Source: an uncultured bacterium (lineage in GTDB: Bacteria; Bacteroidota; Bacteroidia; Bacteroidales; UBA932). Taken from it: a DNA stretch of 39,913 nt. The position numbers and the translations under genes are program-made. Below the pieces are notes generated by a model that had not been told where the DNA came from, ran no database searches, and was given only the letters and a program-made list of their open reading frames with translations. The stretch covers positions 1-39,913 of the forward strand of contig CASGCS010000006.1 in assembly GCA_949300025.1 (NCBI GenBank), written 5' to 3'. Numbering within the stretch: position 1 is the first letter of the stretch; every line of letters begins with the position of its first letter. This document shows, piece by piece, positions 7,765 through 16,900 of this stretch.

Positions 7765-8835
7765 CTATAGCAGTGAGTCAAAAAATGCCTTGCGTTCCTT
7801 TTCCAGAAGAATTTCCGTTTCGATAGGGATATAGAAAAGGCGCTTTTTAACCTCTTTGTCAACGAAACCGCAGCTTGTCAGACGCTTACAGTCTTTTTCC
7901 GTTGTAAAGAGCGCTGCCAGCGGATATTTTGCCGACATTCCGGAAACCAGTTTCATATCAGATTTGGAAAAGGTCTTGTGGTCGGGAAACTTCAATGAAT
8001 CCAGCAGCTTGTACCCGGCTGCGATATGGTTCTTGAACAGTCTGTCATTTGCTATTGCAGAGAAACAGAGGGCCGTCTTTGAATAGAGATATCTGGTATC
8101 CGCTTCATTTTCAAAGACAGCAACAGGCTTTCCGTATACAATGGAAGAAAAATACAGCCCCTGCCCTTCGCGCAGTCCAAGCGATTTCCTCCAACGCTCC
8201 CTTTCAGACTGAAGTACCTTCTGCGTCTGCACGTCATCTATGATTCCATTTTCAAATTCCACGGCAAGGTTGCACTTTGTAATGATAATGCTGTCGGCCC
8301 GCCTTATCTGGCATGGCAAGTCCCTGAGTCTGCCTATCGGCAGCAGATTGTCACCCACTATGCTTCTACCGCTGTCTATCAACAGTATGGAGTGCGACGG
8401 AACTATCTTCCTGTATTGAAAGGCATCGTCGAGCAGGATAATGCCGGGTTTACGCTCCATGGCAAGCAGCCTGTCGGCCCCTTCTGTTCTCTCCTTGCAG
8501 ACCGCAACGGTCACCTGCGGAAACTTCTGTTTTATCTGAAGAGGCTCGTCGCCGCTCTCGGCAAAGGTATCGGACGCCTCCACTATTCTGAACCCTTTGC
8601 TTTTACGCTTATATCCCCTCGAGAGCACCGCGATTCCGGCAGAGGGGCCCAGATGACGTATTATCATTTCGGTATGGGGTGTCTTGCCTGTCCCGCCAAC
8701 GGTAATGTTTCCAACACAAATTACGGGAGTGTCGTATTTTTTTGACCTTATCCACCCCCTGTCATAACACAGATGCCTTATTTTAAGTACGATATAATAC
8801 GGAAACAGCACCGTTTTGCTAAGCAGCCCTATCAT
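7765..8835 (-). CDS. lpxK: Tetraacyldisaccharide (lipid A) 4'-kinase
   Basis: LpxK phosphorylates the 4' position of the tetraacyldisaccharide precursor of lipid A at the inner membrane, using ATP. The protein has 356 residues, a hydrophobic amino terminus that anchors it, a Walker A loop GNITVGGTGKT (42-52), the SRGYKRKSKG segment (72-81), GDEP (95-98) holding the likely catalytic Asp96, and DDAFQYR (136-142). That last motif is DDxxQH in familiar homologues, so Tyr141 replaces the usual histidine; whether this matters is unknown. The gene begins 27 nt after dus on the same strand and a terminator follows, so dus-lpxK is an operon. The start matches the usual length with no better alternative. 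Confidence 0.93.
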   Translation of the reverse strand: MIGLLSKTVLFPYYIVLKIRHLCYDRGWIRSKKYDTPVICVGNITVGGTGKTPHTEMIIRHLGPSAGIAVLSRGYKRKSKGFRIVEASDTFAESGDEPLQIKQKFPQVTVAVCKERTEGADRLLAMERKPGIILLDDAFQYRKIVPSHSILLIDSGRSIVGDNLLPIGRLRDLPCQIRRADSIIITKCNLAVEFENGIIDDVQTQKVLQSERERWRKSLGLREGQGLYFSSIVYGKPVAVFENEADTRYLYSKTALCFSAIANDRLFKNHIAAGYKLLDSLKFPDHKTFSKSDMKLVSGMSAKYPLAALFTTEKDCKRLTSCGFVDKEVKKRLFYIPIETEILLEKERKAFFDSLL

Positions 8836-8862
8836 TGGAACAATTTTAAATCTGAGACAAAT

Positions 8863-9858
8863 TTATTCAAAATTGGCCTTTATATAATCGAGCAGTTCAA
8901 AAACTTTTTCAGGAGAATTCTCCGTGACAAGTTTCAGACGTGTCTCCTTGAAATTATCTATACCCTTGAAATAGTTCGACAGGTGCCGTCTCATTTCCAG
9001 CACCCCCACTCTTTCGCCCTTGCACTCGAGCGATTTGGCCAGATGCTTTTTTGCAAGTTCCACTTTTTCCGAAACGGTGAGCGGAGGCATGGGAGTTCCG
9101 TGTTCAAGGTAATATTTTATCTCTTTGAATATCCAGGGGCGTCCGTAGGTGGCGCGGCCTATCATTACGGCATCTACTCCATATCTGTCGAAAGCGGTTT
9201 TGGCAGACGGCCCGTCTGTAATGTCTCCGTTGCCTATGACCGGTATATGCATTCTCGGATTTTCCTTTACTTTGCCTATCAGAGTCCAGTCCGCCTCGCC
9301 CTTGTACATCTGTGCACGCGTCCTTCCATGAATGGTTATGGCGGCAATGCCCACATCCTGCAACCTTTCCGCCAGTTCCACTATTATCTTGGAATTCTCA
9401 TCCCAGCCAAGCCTGGTCTTGACCGTGACAGGCAGTTTGCACCTCTTTACAATGCGTTCGGTTATTTCCACCATCTTGTCAGGCTCGCGCATCATTCCCG
9501 AACCTGCTCCCCGGCATGCAATCTTGTTTACCGGACATCCGAAGTTGATGTCTATGAGATCTGCCCCGCATCCCCCGGCTATGGCGGGAGCGTTTTCCGC
9601 CATTTCGGCAGCCTGCTCCATTGCCTCGGGAATATGGCCGTATATCTGGATGCCTATCGGTTTCTCGTATGGATAAGTGACCATTTTGGCCAGTGCCTTT
9701 TTCGCATCACGTATCAGCCCGTCGGAAGAGATGAATTCAGTATACATCATATCTGCCCCGAACTCCTTGCACACATATCTGAACGAGGCATCTGTAACAT
9801 CCTCCATCGGTGCCAGAAAAAGAGGAAATTCGTCGAATTTTATATTCCCGATAGTCAT
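8863..9858 (-). CDS. dus: tRNA-dihydrouridine synthase
   Basis: This flavin enzyme reduces uridines in the D-loop of tRNA with NADPH. I place the start at 9858 (331 aa, MTIGNIKFDEFPLFLAPMEDVTD). The open frame extends to 9927, but the extra 23 residues overlap pfkA and lie upstream of a good promoter (TAATTTTG, 9881-9874). Visible features are the FMN-barrel entry FLAPMEDVTD, the catalytic cysteine Cys108 in NFGCPVNKIACRGAGSG, KTRLGW, and HGRTRAQMYKG, all typical of the DusB-like group. It is the first gene of dus-lpxK and is divergent from pfkA. The exact uridine position modified cannot be told. Confidence 0.93.
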   Translation of the reverse strand: MTIGNIKFDEFPLFLAPMEDVTDASFRYVCKEFGADMMYTEFISSDGLIRDAKKALAKMVTYPYEKPIGIQIYGHIPEAMEQAAEMAENAPAIAGGCGADLIDINFGCPVNKIACRGAGSGMMREPDKMVEITERIVKRCKLPVTVKTRLGWDENSKIIVELAERLQDVGIAAITIHGRTRAQMYKGEADWTLIGKVKENPRMHIPVIGNGDITDGPSAKTAFDRYGVDAVMIGRATYGRPWIFKEIKYYLEHGTPMPPLTVSEKVELAKKHLAKSLECKGERVGVLEMRRHLSNYFKGIDNFKETRLKLVTENSPEKVFELLDYIKANFE

Positions 9859-9873
9859 AACTTCATTTTGGCG

Positions 9874-9881
9874 CAAAATTA
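9874..9881 (-). promoter_or_regulatory. -7 promoter element of dus-lpxK
   Basis: TAATTTTG on the minus strand fits TAnnTTTG and lies 15 nt before the dus start at 9858, predicting a very short leader. The -33 position carries TTTT rather than TTTG. Its location rules against the longer dus start. Confidence 0.55.
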
Positions 9882-9911
9882 GCAGCAAAAGGGGAAATAT
9901 AAAATCGGAAC

Positions 9912-10901
9912 ATGGAACAGAAGTCAAAAATCAAAAGAGTGGCAGTGCTCACTTCGGGCGGAGATTCTCCCGGAATGAATGCTGCAATAAGGGCGGTGGT
10001 AAGGACCGCGATTTATAACAAACTGGAGGCCGTTGGCGTTGTCAGAGGCTATAGCGGGCTTATAAACAGACAGTTCATGACAATGCAGTCTCACAGTGTC
10101 TCAAAGATAATCTCACTGGGAGGTACAATGCTCAAATCTAGCCGCTGTCCCGAATTCAAGGAGCGCAGCACACGCGAGCTGGCCGTCTCCAACATGCGCG
10201 AGGCGGGCATAGACGCTCTCGTTGTCATAGGCGGCGACGGCTCTTTCAGAGGTGCAGACCTGCTGGTCAAAGAGTTCGGGTTTCCGGTGGTCGGCGTACC
10301 GGGTACAATAGACAACGATATTTACGGTACAGACTACACAATAGGATTCGACACGGCCATAAATACGGCAGTCTCCGCAATAGACAAGATAAGAGACACT
10401 GCCGATTCACACAACCTGGTCTTTTTCATAGAGGTCATGGGCCGTCAGTCCGGCTTTATCGGTCTCTATACGGCAATCGGTACAGGCGCCGAGGCAACCC
10501 TCATTCCGGAATACGACACAGATCTGGAGCATCTCTGCTCCTATCTCGACCAGGAACGGCGCAAGAACAAGACCTCCGGAATCATAATAGTGGCTGAAGG
10601 CGAGAAGAACGGTTCGGCCGAAGAGGTGGCCCGCAAGGTAAAGGAGCGCCTGCCCGACTACGACACACGCGTAACAACTCTCGGGCATATCCAGAGGGGA
10701 GGCTCTCCGTCATGTAAAGACAGGGTTCTGGCAAGCGTGCTTGGAAACAGGGCTGTCGAAGCGCTCCTGAAAGGCATGTCGGGCGTAATGGTCGGCCAGG
10801 TAAACGGCGAAATCGCCTATACTCCCTTTGAAGAGGCATGCGCAAGGCACAACGGCATAAACCGTTTATGGTATGAAATTTCCCGCGTTTTGTCACTTTA
10901 A
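9912..10901 (+). CDS. pfkA: ATP-dependent 6-phosphofructokinase
   Basis: Pfk converts fructose 6-phosphate to fructose 1,6-bisphosphate, the committed step of glycolysis, in the cytoplasm. The 329-residue length is normal for a bacterial tetrameric enzyme. Motifs are SGGDSPGMNA (15-24), GGDGS (107-111; glycine here rather than aspartate indicates ATP and not pyrophosphate as donor), PGTIDND with catalytic Asp134, and EVMGRQSGF and GHIQRGGSP for sugar-phosphate binding. It is divergent from dus with 53 nt between. The rplM promoter overlaps the end of this gene, so the ribosomal genes need not depend on the pfkA promoter. Confidence 0.97.
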   Translation: MEQKSKIKRVAVLTSGGDSPGMNAAIRAVVRTAIYNKLEAVGVVRGYSGLINRQFMTMQSHSVSKIISLGGTMLKSSRCPEFKERSTRELAVSNMREAGIDALVVIGGDGSFRGADLLVKEFGFPVVGVPGTIDNDIYGTDYTIGFDTAINTAVSAIDKIRDTADSHNLVFFIEVMGRQSGFIGLYTAIGTGAEATLIPEYDTDLEHLCSYLDQERRKNKTSGIIIVAEGEKNGSAEEVARKVKERLPDYDTRVTTLGHIQRGGSPSCKDRVLASVLGNRAVEALLKGMSGVMVGQVNGEIAYTPFEEACARHNGINRLWYEISRVLSL

Positions 10902-10919
10902 AAAAAAATACTATCTTTG
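10889..10919 (+). promoter_or_regulatory. Promoter of rplM-rpsI
   Basis: TTTG (10889-10892), 19 nt, TATCTTTG (10912-10919) is an exact match to the Bacteroidota -33/-7 consensus. It overlaps the pfkA stop codon. The predicted leader (about 56 nt) contains CCCTA/TAGGG (10924-10937), a small possible hairpin near its 5' end, and TATTAACCTAAAA (10959-10971), which also occurs before both susC start codons. Confidence 0.8.
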
Positions 10920-10980
10920 CACCCCCTAATAGTAGGGCAAATCGCAACAATAATAGAGTATTAACCTAAAAATCAACACA

Positions 10981-11433
10981 GTGGATTATCAAAGTTACAA
11001 GACGGTATCTGCCAATGCACAGTCTGTAGAGAAAGAATGGGTTGTCATTGACGCTACCGATTTAGTCTTGGGTAGACTTGCTTCCAGAGTTGCTCTTATT
11101 CTCAGAGGCAAGCACAAGGTCAACTATACCCCACATGTGGATTGCGGCGACAATGTAATCATTCTCAACGCATCTAAAGTGAAACTTACCGGGAACAAGT
11201 TGACAGACAAAGTGTATGTAAGACACACAGGTTATCCCGGCGGACAACGTTTCGCAACCCCCAGGGAGTTGCTCAAGCGCAAGCCGCTGGCAGTAGTTGA
11301 GGAGGCTGTGAGAGGCATGCTTCCTAAGAACAGATTGGGAGCCCAGTTGTTCCGCAATCTTTACGTATATGAAGGTTCCGAGCACCCGCACCAGGCGCAG
11401 AAACCAAGGAAAATTAATTTAAACGAAATTTAA
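10981..11433 (+). CDS. rplM: 50S ribosomal protein L13
   Basis: L13 is an early assembly protein of the large subunit. The product has 150 residues with the family segments WVVIDATDLVLGRLAS, NYTPHVDCGDNVI, YVRHTGYPGGQ and GMLPKNRLG. The start codon is GTG at 10981; the amino-terminal MDYQSYKT aligns with the usual Bacteroidales L13 start, and no ATG is available nearby. It is the first gene of the L13-S9 pair, six nt before rpsI, and has its own promoter overlapping pfkA. Confidence 0.97.
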   Translation: MDYQSYKTVSANAQSVEKEWVVIDATDLVLGRLASRVALILRGKHKVNYTPHVDCGDNVIILNASKVKLTGNKLTDKVYVRHTGYPGGQRFATPRELLKRKPLAVVEEAVRGMLPKNRLGAQLFRNLYVYEGSEHPHQAQKPRKINLNEI

Positions 11434-11439
11434 TCGAGC

Positions 11440-11829
11440 ATGGAAATAATCAACGCCCTTGGAAGACGTAAATCAGCAGTTGCTCGCGTTTATGTGAATG
11501 CAGGTAAAGGCAACATTACAATCAACGGCAAGGAGTTGGCTCTCTATTTTCCCAGCGAGTCTCTCCAGTTTATTGTAAAACAGCCCCTCGAGCTCACAAA
11601 CACCCTTGCAGAATTCGACATTAAAGTCAATCTGACAGGCGGCGGCATAAAAGGACAGGCAGAGGCTCTGCGCCTTGCCATCTCACGTGCCCTTTGTGAA
11701 ATCAACAGGGAGGCATACCGCCCTGCATTGAAACAGGCAGGATTCCTCACCCGCGACTCACGCGTTGTAGAGAGGAAGAAACCAGGCCGTCCCGGCGCAC
11801 GTAAACGCTTCCAGTTCAGTAAACGTTAG
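11440..11829 (+). CDS. rpsI: 30S ribosomal protein S9
   Basis: S9 is a small-subunit protein whose carboxy-terminal tail reaches the P-site tRNA. The 129 residues show [20 protein letters not shown] at the start, [19 protein letters not shown] in the middle, and the diagnostic tail [17 protein letters not shown]. It follows rplM by six nt, the conserved L13-S9 arrangement. Confidence 0.98.
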   Translation: MEIINALGRRKSAVARVYVNAGKGNITINGKELALYFPSESLQFIVKQPLELTNTLAEFDIKVNLTGGGIKGQAEALRLAISRALCEINREAYRPALKQAGFLTRDSRVVERKKPGRPGARKRFQFSKR

Positions 11830-11855
11830 TTTTTTGGCTGGCTGATTCATACGCA

Positions 11856-11910
11856 CAGCAGGGATTGAAACGTAGGAGACCTTCAAAGCTGCTTTTACGT
11901 TGTCCCGCTG
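11856..11910 (+). promoter_or_regulatory. Structured leader before rpsB
   Basis: The 156 nt between rpsI and rpsB can fold strongly. CAGC-A-GGGA (11856-11864) pairs with TCCCGCTG (11903-11910), continued inward by AACGTA/TACGTT (11869-11874 with 11896-11901) around a 21-nt loop. Two further hairpins follow (CGGAA/TTCCG and CCGGG/CCCGG near 11911-11946). No terminator T-run is present. This looks like a ribosomal-protein leader that could bind S2 or another product for autoregulation; the function is inferred. Confidence 0.5.
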
Positions 11911-11985
11911 CGGAAAATTTCCGGGACCGGCAGGCCGCTACCCGGGATTGACAAAAAGAGATTTAAACAAATAAAAAAGACAAAA

Positions 11986-12825
11986 ATGCCTAGAACAAAT
12001 TTCCAAGAATTGCTTGATGCAGGCGCACATTTTGGCCATTTGAAAAGAAAATGGAATCCTAAAATGGCTCCGTATATCTTCATGGAGAAGAACGGTATCC
12101 ACATTATCGACCTGCACAAGACCGTTGTCATGATAGATGACGCTGCAAACATGATGAAGCAGCTTGCAAGAGCCGGCAGAAAGATTCTGTTTGTAGCTAC
12201 AAAGAAACAGGCAAAAGATATAGTTGCCGAAAAAGCAAAGGCAGTAAACATGCCTTACGTTACAGAGAGATGGCCGGGCGGAATGCTTACAAACTTCCCC
12301 ACCATACGCAAGGCCGTGAAAAAGATGAACACTATCGACAAAATGATAGCAGACGGCACTTTCGAGTCGCTCTCTAAACGCGAAAAGCTCCAGATTACCC
12401 GTCAGAGGGCGAAACTGGAGAAAAACCTGGGCTCAATAGCAGACCTCAACAGACTTCCGTCGGCTCTCTTCATTGTAGACATTCAAAAGGAGATGAACGC
12501 TGTAAGAGAGGCTAATCGTTTGAATATACCGGTTATAGCAATGGTTGATACCTGTTGCGACCCGACCCCTATTGATTATGTTATTCCGGCAAACGACGAT
12601 GCTGCAAAATCCATTTCGGTAATAATGGATGCCCTTTGCGGAGCAGTCACCGAAGGATTGGAGGAGAGAAAACTCGAGAAGGAAAAGGAAGAGAAGCTCT
12701 CTGCGGCAGAAAAGGAGAGCAAGGAGGGCAAAGAGAGCGAGGCTCCGGTAGGAAAGAAACTCCGCGCCCGCAAGTCTCACACCGCCGAAGCGGAGGCTAA
12801 GGCTACAGAGTCTACAAACGAATAA
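11986..12825 (+). CDS. rpsB: 30S ribosomal protein S2
   Basis: S2 binds the back of the small subunit and is needed for S1 docking where S1 exists. The core (about 1-225) has NFQELLDAGAHFGHLKRKWNPKMAPYI, TERWPGGMLTNF and the segment VDTCCDPTPIDYVIPANDDA. The total of 279 residues exceeds the roughly 240 of E. coli because of a Lys/Glu/Ala-rich tail (about 226-279) of low complexity, as in other Bacteroidota. It is followed 12 nt later by tsf, the near-universal rpsB-tsf pair, and preceded by a structured leader. Confidence 0.97.
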   Translation: MPRTNFQELLDAGAHFGHLKRKWNPKMAPYIFMEKNGIHIIDLHKTVVMIDDAANMMKQLARAGRKILFVATKKQAKDIVAEKAKAVNMPYVTERWPGGMLTNFPTIRKAVKKMNTIDKMIADGTFESLSKREKLQITRQRAKLEKNLGSIADLNRLPSALFIVDIQKEMNAVREANRLNIPVIAMVDTCCDPTPIDYVIPANDDAAKSISVIMDALCGAVTEGLEERKLEKEKEEKLSAAEKESKEGKESEAPVGKKLRARKSHTAEAEAKATESTNE

Positions 12826-12837
12826 AAATTTAAGATT

Positions 12838-13662
12838 ATGGAGATAAAAGCAGCTGATGTCGCAAAATTGCGCAAAATGACCGGCGCCGGCATGATGGAT
12901 TGCAAAAAGGCGCTCGTCGAGGCTAACGGAGACTACGACAGAGCAAAAGAGATTATCAGAGAGAAAGGCAAATTGGTTGCAGCAAAGCGTTCAGACCGTG
13001 AGACAACAGAAGGCTCTGTAATTGCTGAGACTGTTGCCGACAAGACAAAGGGCATAATAGTATGCCTTGGATGCGAGACCGATTTTGTTGCCAAAAACGA
13101 AGATTTCCAGACACTGGCAAAAGGTATAGCCGATACTGCTCTGGCAAACATGCCCGAAGACATAGAGGCTTTGAACAATTGCAAGTATCTCGACGGTACA
13201 ATCGCAGACGCAATAACCCAGCAGACAGGAAAGAGCGGCGAGAAGCACGCCATTCCCTTCTATGGAAAAATCGAGGCTCCCTATGTTGCGACCTACATTC
13301 ACATGAACAACAAGGTTGCAACCCTTGTAGGCTTTTCAAAACCCATAGACGAGCATGCAGCAAGGGAGATAGCAATGCAGATTACAGCAATGAACCCTGT
13401 CTCTATAAGCAAGGAGGATTGCCCCAAAGAGGTTATAGAGAAAGAGCTGGAGATTTATCGCGAGCAGGTTACTCTGGAGGGCAAGCCGGCGGAGATGGTC
13501 GAAAAGATTGCCCAGGGCAAGCTCAACAAGTTCTTCAAGGAGAACACTCTCGAGGAGCAGACATTTGTAAAGGACGGAAAAATTTCTGTTTCCGCCTACC
13601 TCAAGAGCGTGGATCCTCAGGTAAAGGTGGTTGCATTCAAGAGATTTTCTCTGAACGACTGA
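12838..13662 (+). CDS. tsf: Translation elongation factor Ts
   Basis: EF-Ts exchanges GDP for GTP on EF-Tu. The 274-residue protein begins with the UBA-like domain (KLRKMTGAGMMDCKKALVEANGD) and continues with the exchange segment CETDFVAKNEDF. The carboxy terminus ends in VKVVAFKRFSLND. It lies 12 nt after rpsB, and an intrinsic terminator follows the stop codon within about 20 nt. Confidence 0.97.
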   Translation: MEIKAADVAKLRKMTGAGMMDCKKALVEANGDYDRAKEIIREKGKLVAAKRSDRETTEGSVIAETVADKTKGIIVCLGCETDFVAKNEDFQTLAKGIADTALANMPEDIEALNNCKYLDGTIADAITQQTGKSGEKHAIPFYGKIEAPYVATYIHMNNKVATLVGFSKPIDEHAAREIAMQITAMNPVSISKEDCPKEVIEKELEIYREQVTLEGKPAEMVEKIAQGKLNKFFKENTLEEQTFVKDGKISVSAYLKSVDPQVKVVAFKRFSLND

Positions 13663-13683
13663 TTCGGCAGCCGCACTTATAAA

Positions 13684-13715
13684 ACGCCATTGTATCGCAT
13701 ACAGTGGCGTTTTTT
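13684..13715 (+). terminator. Terminator of rpsB-tsf
   Basis: ACGCCATTGTAT pairs with ATACAGTGGCGT (one G-T pair) around CGC, followed by six T. It ends the ribosomal block before susC2. Confidence 0.9.
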
Positions 13716-13790
13716 ATTGTCCGTATCTCTTTTTTCAAAAAAAACATTACAAATCTCAAGTGAAACCGGCAGTTTATTTTCAATGATTAA

Positions 13791-13821
13791 TTGCTTCTTT
13801 CATTTATAATTCATATATTTG
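13791..13821 (+). promoter_or_regulatory. Promoter of susC2-susD2
   Basis: TTGC (13791-13794), 19 nt, TATATTTG (13814-13821) fits the Bacteroidota promoter with one -33 deviation and has the same -7 box as susC1. The leader of about 128 nt contains CGTTTGATTGCGACA (13856-13870), related to the inverted repeat at susC1, and AACCTAAAATTTAATTT just before the ATG, identical to susC1. No inverted partner is seen upstream, so this promoter appears fixed. Confidence 0.65.
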
Positions 13822-13855
13822 TTGCATGTTTGCTTTCTTGTAGAAAGAAAACGAC

Positions 13856-13870
13856 CGTTTGATTGCGACA
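13856..13870 (+). repeat. Copy of the SusC-leader motif before susC2
   Basis: CGTTTGATTGCGACA matches the inner 15 bases of the 17-bp inverted repeat of susC1 at 14 positions. Its core with flanks, TTTGATTGCGACAAA, is identical in sequence and sense to 7336-7322 in the susC1 leader. Both lie 78-85 bp before an ATG. Confidence 0.7.
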
Positions 13871-13954
13871 AAAAAACTACCGCAACCAGACACCAATAGT
13901 CTAAAACAAACCTATTGTAATAATTAACTTATTTATTAACCTAAAATTTAATTT

Positions 13955-16900
13955 ATGTTCATTCAAAAAGTTACAAGTCGATCTTTACGTTATGTAATGA
14001 TGACTGTTGCTTCGCTGGTATTGTCGGTCGGAGCAATGTGGGCACAGAATGTGAATGTAAAAGGTACTGTTACCGATGAGGCAGGCCAACCGTTGCCGGG
14101 AGTCTATGTCCTCGTTCAGGGAACGACCAGCGGTACCGCTACAGACATCGACGGTGCATACTCTTTGAGCGCTCCCGCCAACGGAACTTTGGTTTACTCG
14201 TTGATGGGTATGAGAGATGCAGCCGTACCTGTAAACAACCGTTCTGTTATTAATGTGACAATGCAGGAAGATGCGCAGCTGCTCGATGAGGCAATCGTCG
14301 TAGGTTTCGGCACCCAGAAAAAGGAGAACCTGACCGGTGCAGTTGCATCCGTGAATGCAGAAGAGGCTCTGTCGAGCCGTCCTATTGCAGATGTGTCCCG
14401 CGGTTTGCAGGGTATGGTTGCGGGTATGACAGTGCAGGTAGGTGACGGAGAGGTTGGTGCAGACACCAGAATCCGTATCCGTGGACAGGTTGGTTCATAC
14501 AGTGGTGGAGCTTCTCCCCTTATTCTGTTGGACAACGTTGAGATTCCTACCATCACCATGGTCAATCCGGATGATATCGCATCCATTTCAGTATTGAAAG
14601 ATGCTGCTTCTGCATCTATCTACGGTGCAAAGGCTGCATTCGGCGTTATCCTGATTACCACAAAGAAGGGTACAGGTTCAGACCAGGAGTCTGTAACTGT
14701 AAACTACTCGGGCAATGTCTCATTCAACAGCATGGCCAAGAAGTATAACATGGCAGACGTAGACGCTCTGCACTATACAGTAGAGGCTGCAGAGCGTGTC
14801 GGTACATATACCCCGACCGGTGCATTCTGGCTGATAGACCGAGCAGGTTACAATGCTGCGGTTGCATGGAAAGAAAGATATGGCGGAAAGTTGAGTGCAG
14901 ACGATCCTTTTACTTATGGCCGTGACTGGTATGTAGACGGTGAGGGAAAGAAGATTGGTGTCCGTATTTTCGACCCTTATGACTATATGGTTGAAGAGAA
15001 CAGGCCTTCTCAGTCTCATAACCTCTCGGTTGCAGGAAGAAAGGGCAATACAGATTTCAACATTTCATTGGCTTACCTTGATCAGGAGGGTATGGTGAAA
15101 CCTGCAGAAGATGACGACTTCCGTCGTTGGAATGCAAACGTAAGAGTAAGTACAAAAATCAACGACTGGATAAACGTACGTGCAGGCATCATGTACTCTA
15201 AACATCAGAAGAGATGGGCTATGGCTTCAACCTCTACTACAGCCGACGTTTGGTTGTACACCTACCGTTGGGGACCTACATTCCCTATGGTTGAAAAGGA
15301 TGAATTTGGCAACACATTGAGAAACAGCCCTAACGAGATTGCAAATGCGAATACTGCATACAACTCATATTCATATACCAGCGTAAACGGCGGTATTACA
15401 ATTACCCCGTTGAAGAACTGGAATATAGATTTCGATTATACCTATGCGGTGCGTGACGAAACAGCATGGAGACCCGGTACGATTCATACAGGTGCAGACA
15501 CATGGATTGCTCCTGTGGCTACCGGTGCCACAGTGGATAATGAGTGGGCTGAGTTCAATGCATTGGGTTCTACAATTCCCGGTTACCAGTTGAACAACTG
15601 GACATATGCAAATTCAGTAGGTTCTTATGACCAGATTTATCGCAGCGGCTATACTTCACAACGCCAGACCTATATTGTAAAGACCACATACGACTGGAAC
15701 TTCCTTGAAGACCATACGTTGAACTTCATGCTCGGTTTCCAGGCTGTAGATTACCAGAACGAAGGCAGCTGGTCAAGAAAATACAACCTTATAGATATTA
15801 CAAATCCTCAGTTCGACCTTGCAGTAGGCGAACAGTTTGCAGGTGGCGGATTCGCTTGGGAGTCTCAGGCAGGTTTCTTTGGCCGTATCAACTACAACTA
15901 CAAGAACAAATATCTTGCTGAGGCAAACCTCAGATACGATGGTACCTCAAAATTCCCTACAGACCTTCAGTGGAGATGGTTCCCTTCATTCTCTGCAGGT
16001 TGGGTAGTATCTGAAGAGCCTTGGATGAAAGATATTGCAGATGTGCTCAGTTTCTTGAAAGTAAGAGCATCGTGGGGTACAATCGGAGACCAGACCGTTT
16101 CCAATTCGCTCTATATTCCTACAATGTCCTTTGGTACCACCAATTGGCTCGAAGACGGCAGCAAACTTTATTACTACTCTACCCCGGCTGCAGTCGCATC
16201 AGACATTACATGGCAGGATATCACGACCCTCGACATTGGATTGGATGCAAGACTCTTCAGAGACTTGGGCGTTACATTCGACTGGTTTAAAAGAACAACA
16301 GACAACATGATTGTGCCGGCAGAGGGTATAGGTTATGGCTTTGGTGCTTCTGCTCCCAGAGGAAACTTTGGTAAGTTGAGCACAAAAGGTTGGGAGTTGA
16401 CATTAGACTACGGCCACATGTTCAAGAACGGGTTCAGCCTCTCAGTAACAGCATCCATATCAGATGCCAAGACTACAATCGACGAGTATGGTACCGGTAC
16501 AATTATAGACAACTGGTATAACGGCAAGACATACGGTGAAATCTGGGGTTACCGCGTAGACAGGCTCTTCCAGAAAGAGGATTTCGCTTACGATAACAAT
16601 GGCAACCTTATCACTACAACAGATGAAGACGGATATAAGATTTACCAGTTTGCAGACCCTAGTACTCCTTCACAGGGGTATCACAATTCGGGTTCGTTGA
16701 TATTCGGCCCAGGCGATATCAAATATAAAGATCTTAATAATGACGGTAAGATTCATCCGGGTGACAGGACTCTTGAAGATCACGGAGATTTGGATGTTAT
16801 AGGTAACTCTACTCCAAGATATGAGTACAGTTTCAGAGTTGACATGGGCTATAAAGGGTTTGACCTTTCGCTCTTCTTCCAGGGAGTAGGCAAGAGAGAC

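Noticed and set aside
8773..9882. Plus-strand open frame of 369 codons
   Set aside because: It lies antisense to dus, whose catalytic motifs are intact, and has shadow-like composition.
12856..12876. Further copy of the SusC-leader motif at the start of tsf
   Set aside because: GTCGCAAAATTGCGC shares only a few bases with TGTCGCAATC and is part of the tsf coding sequence.
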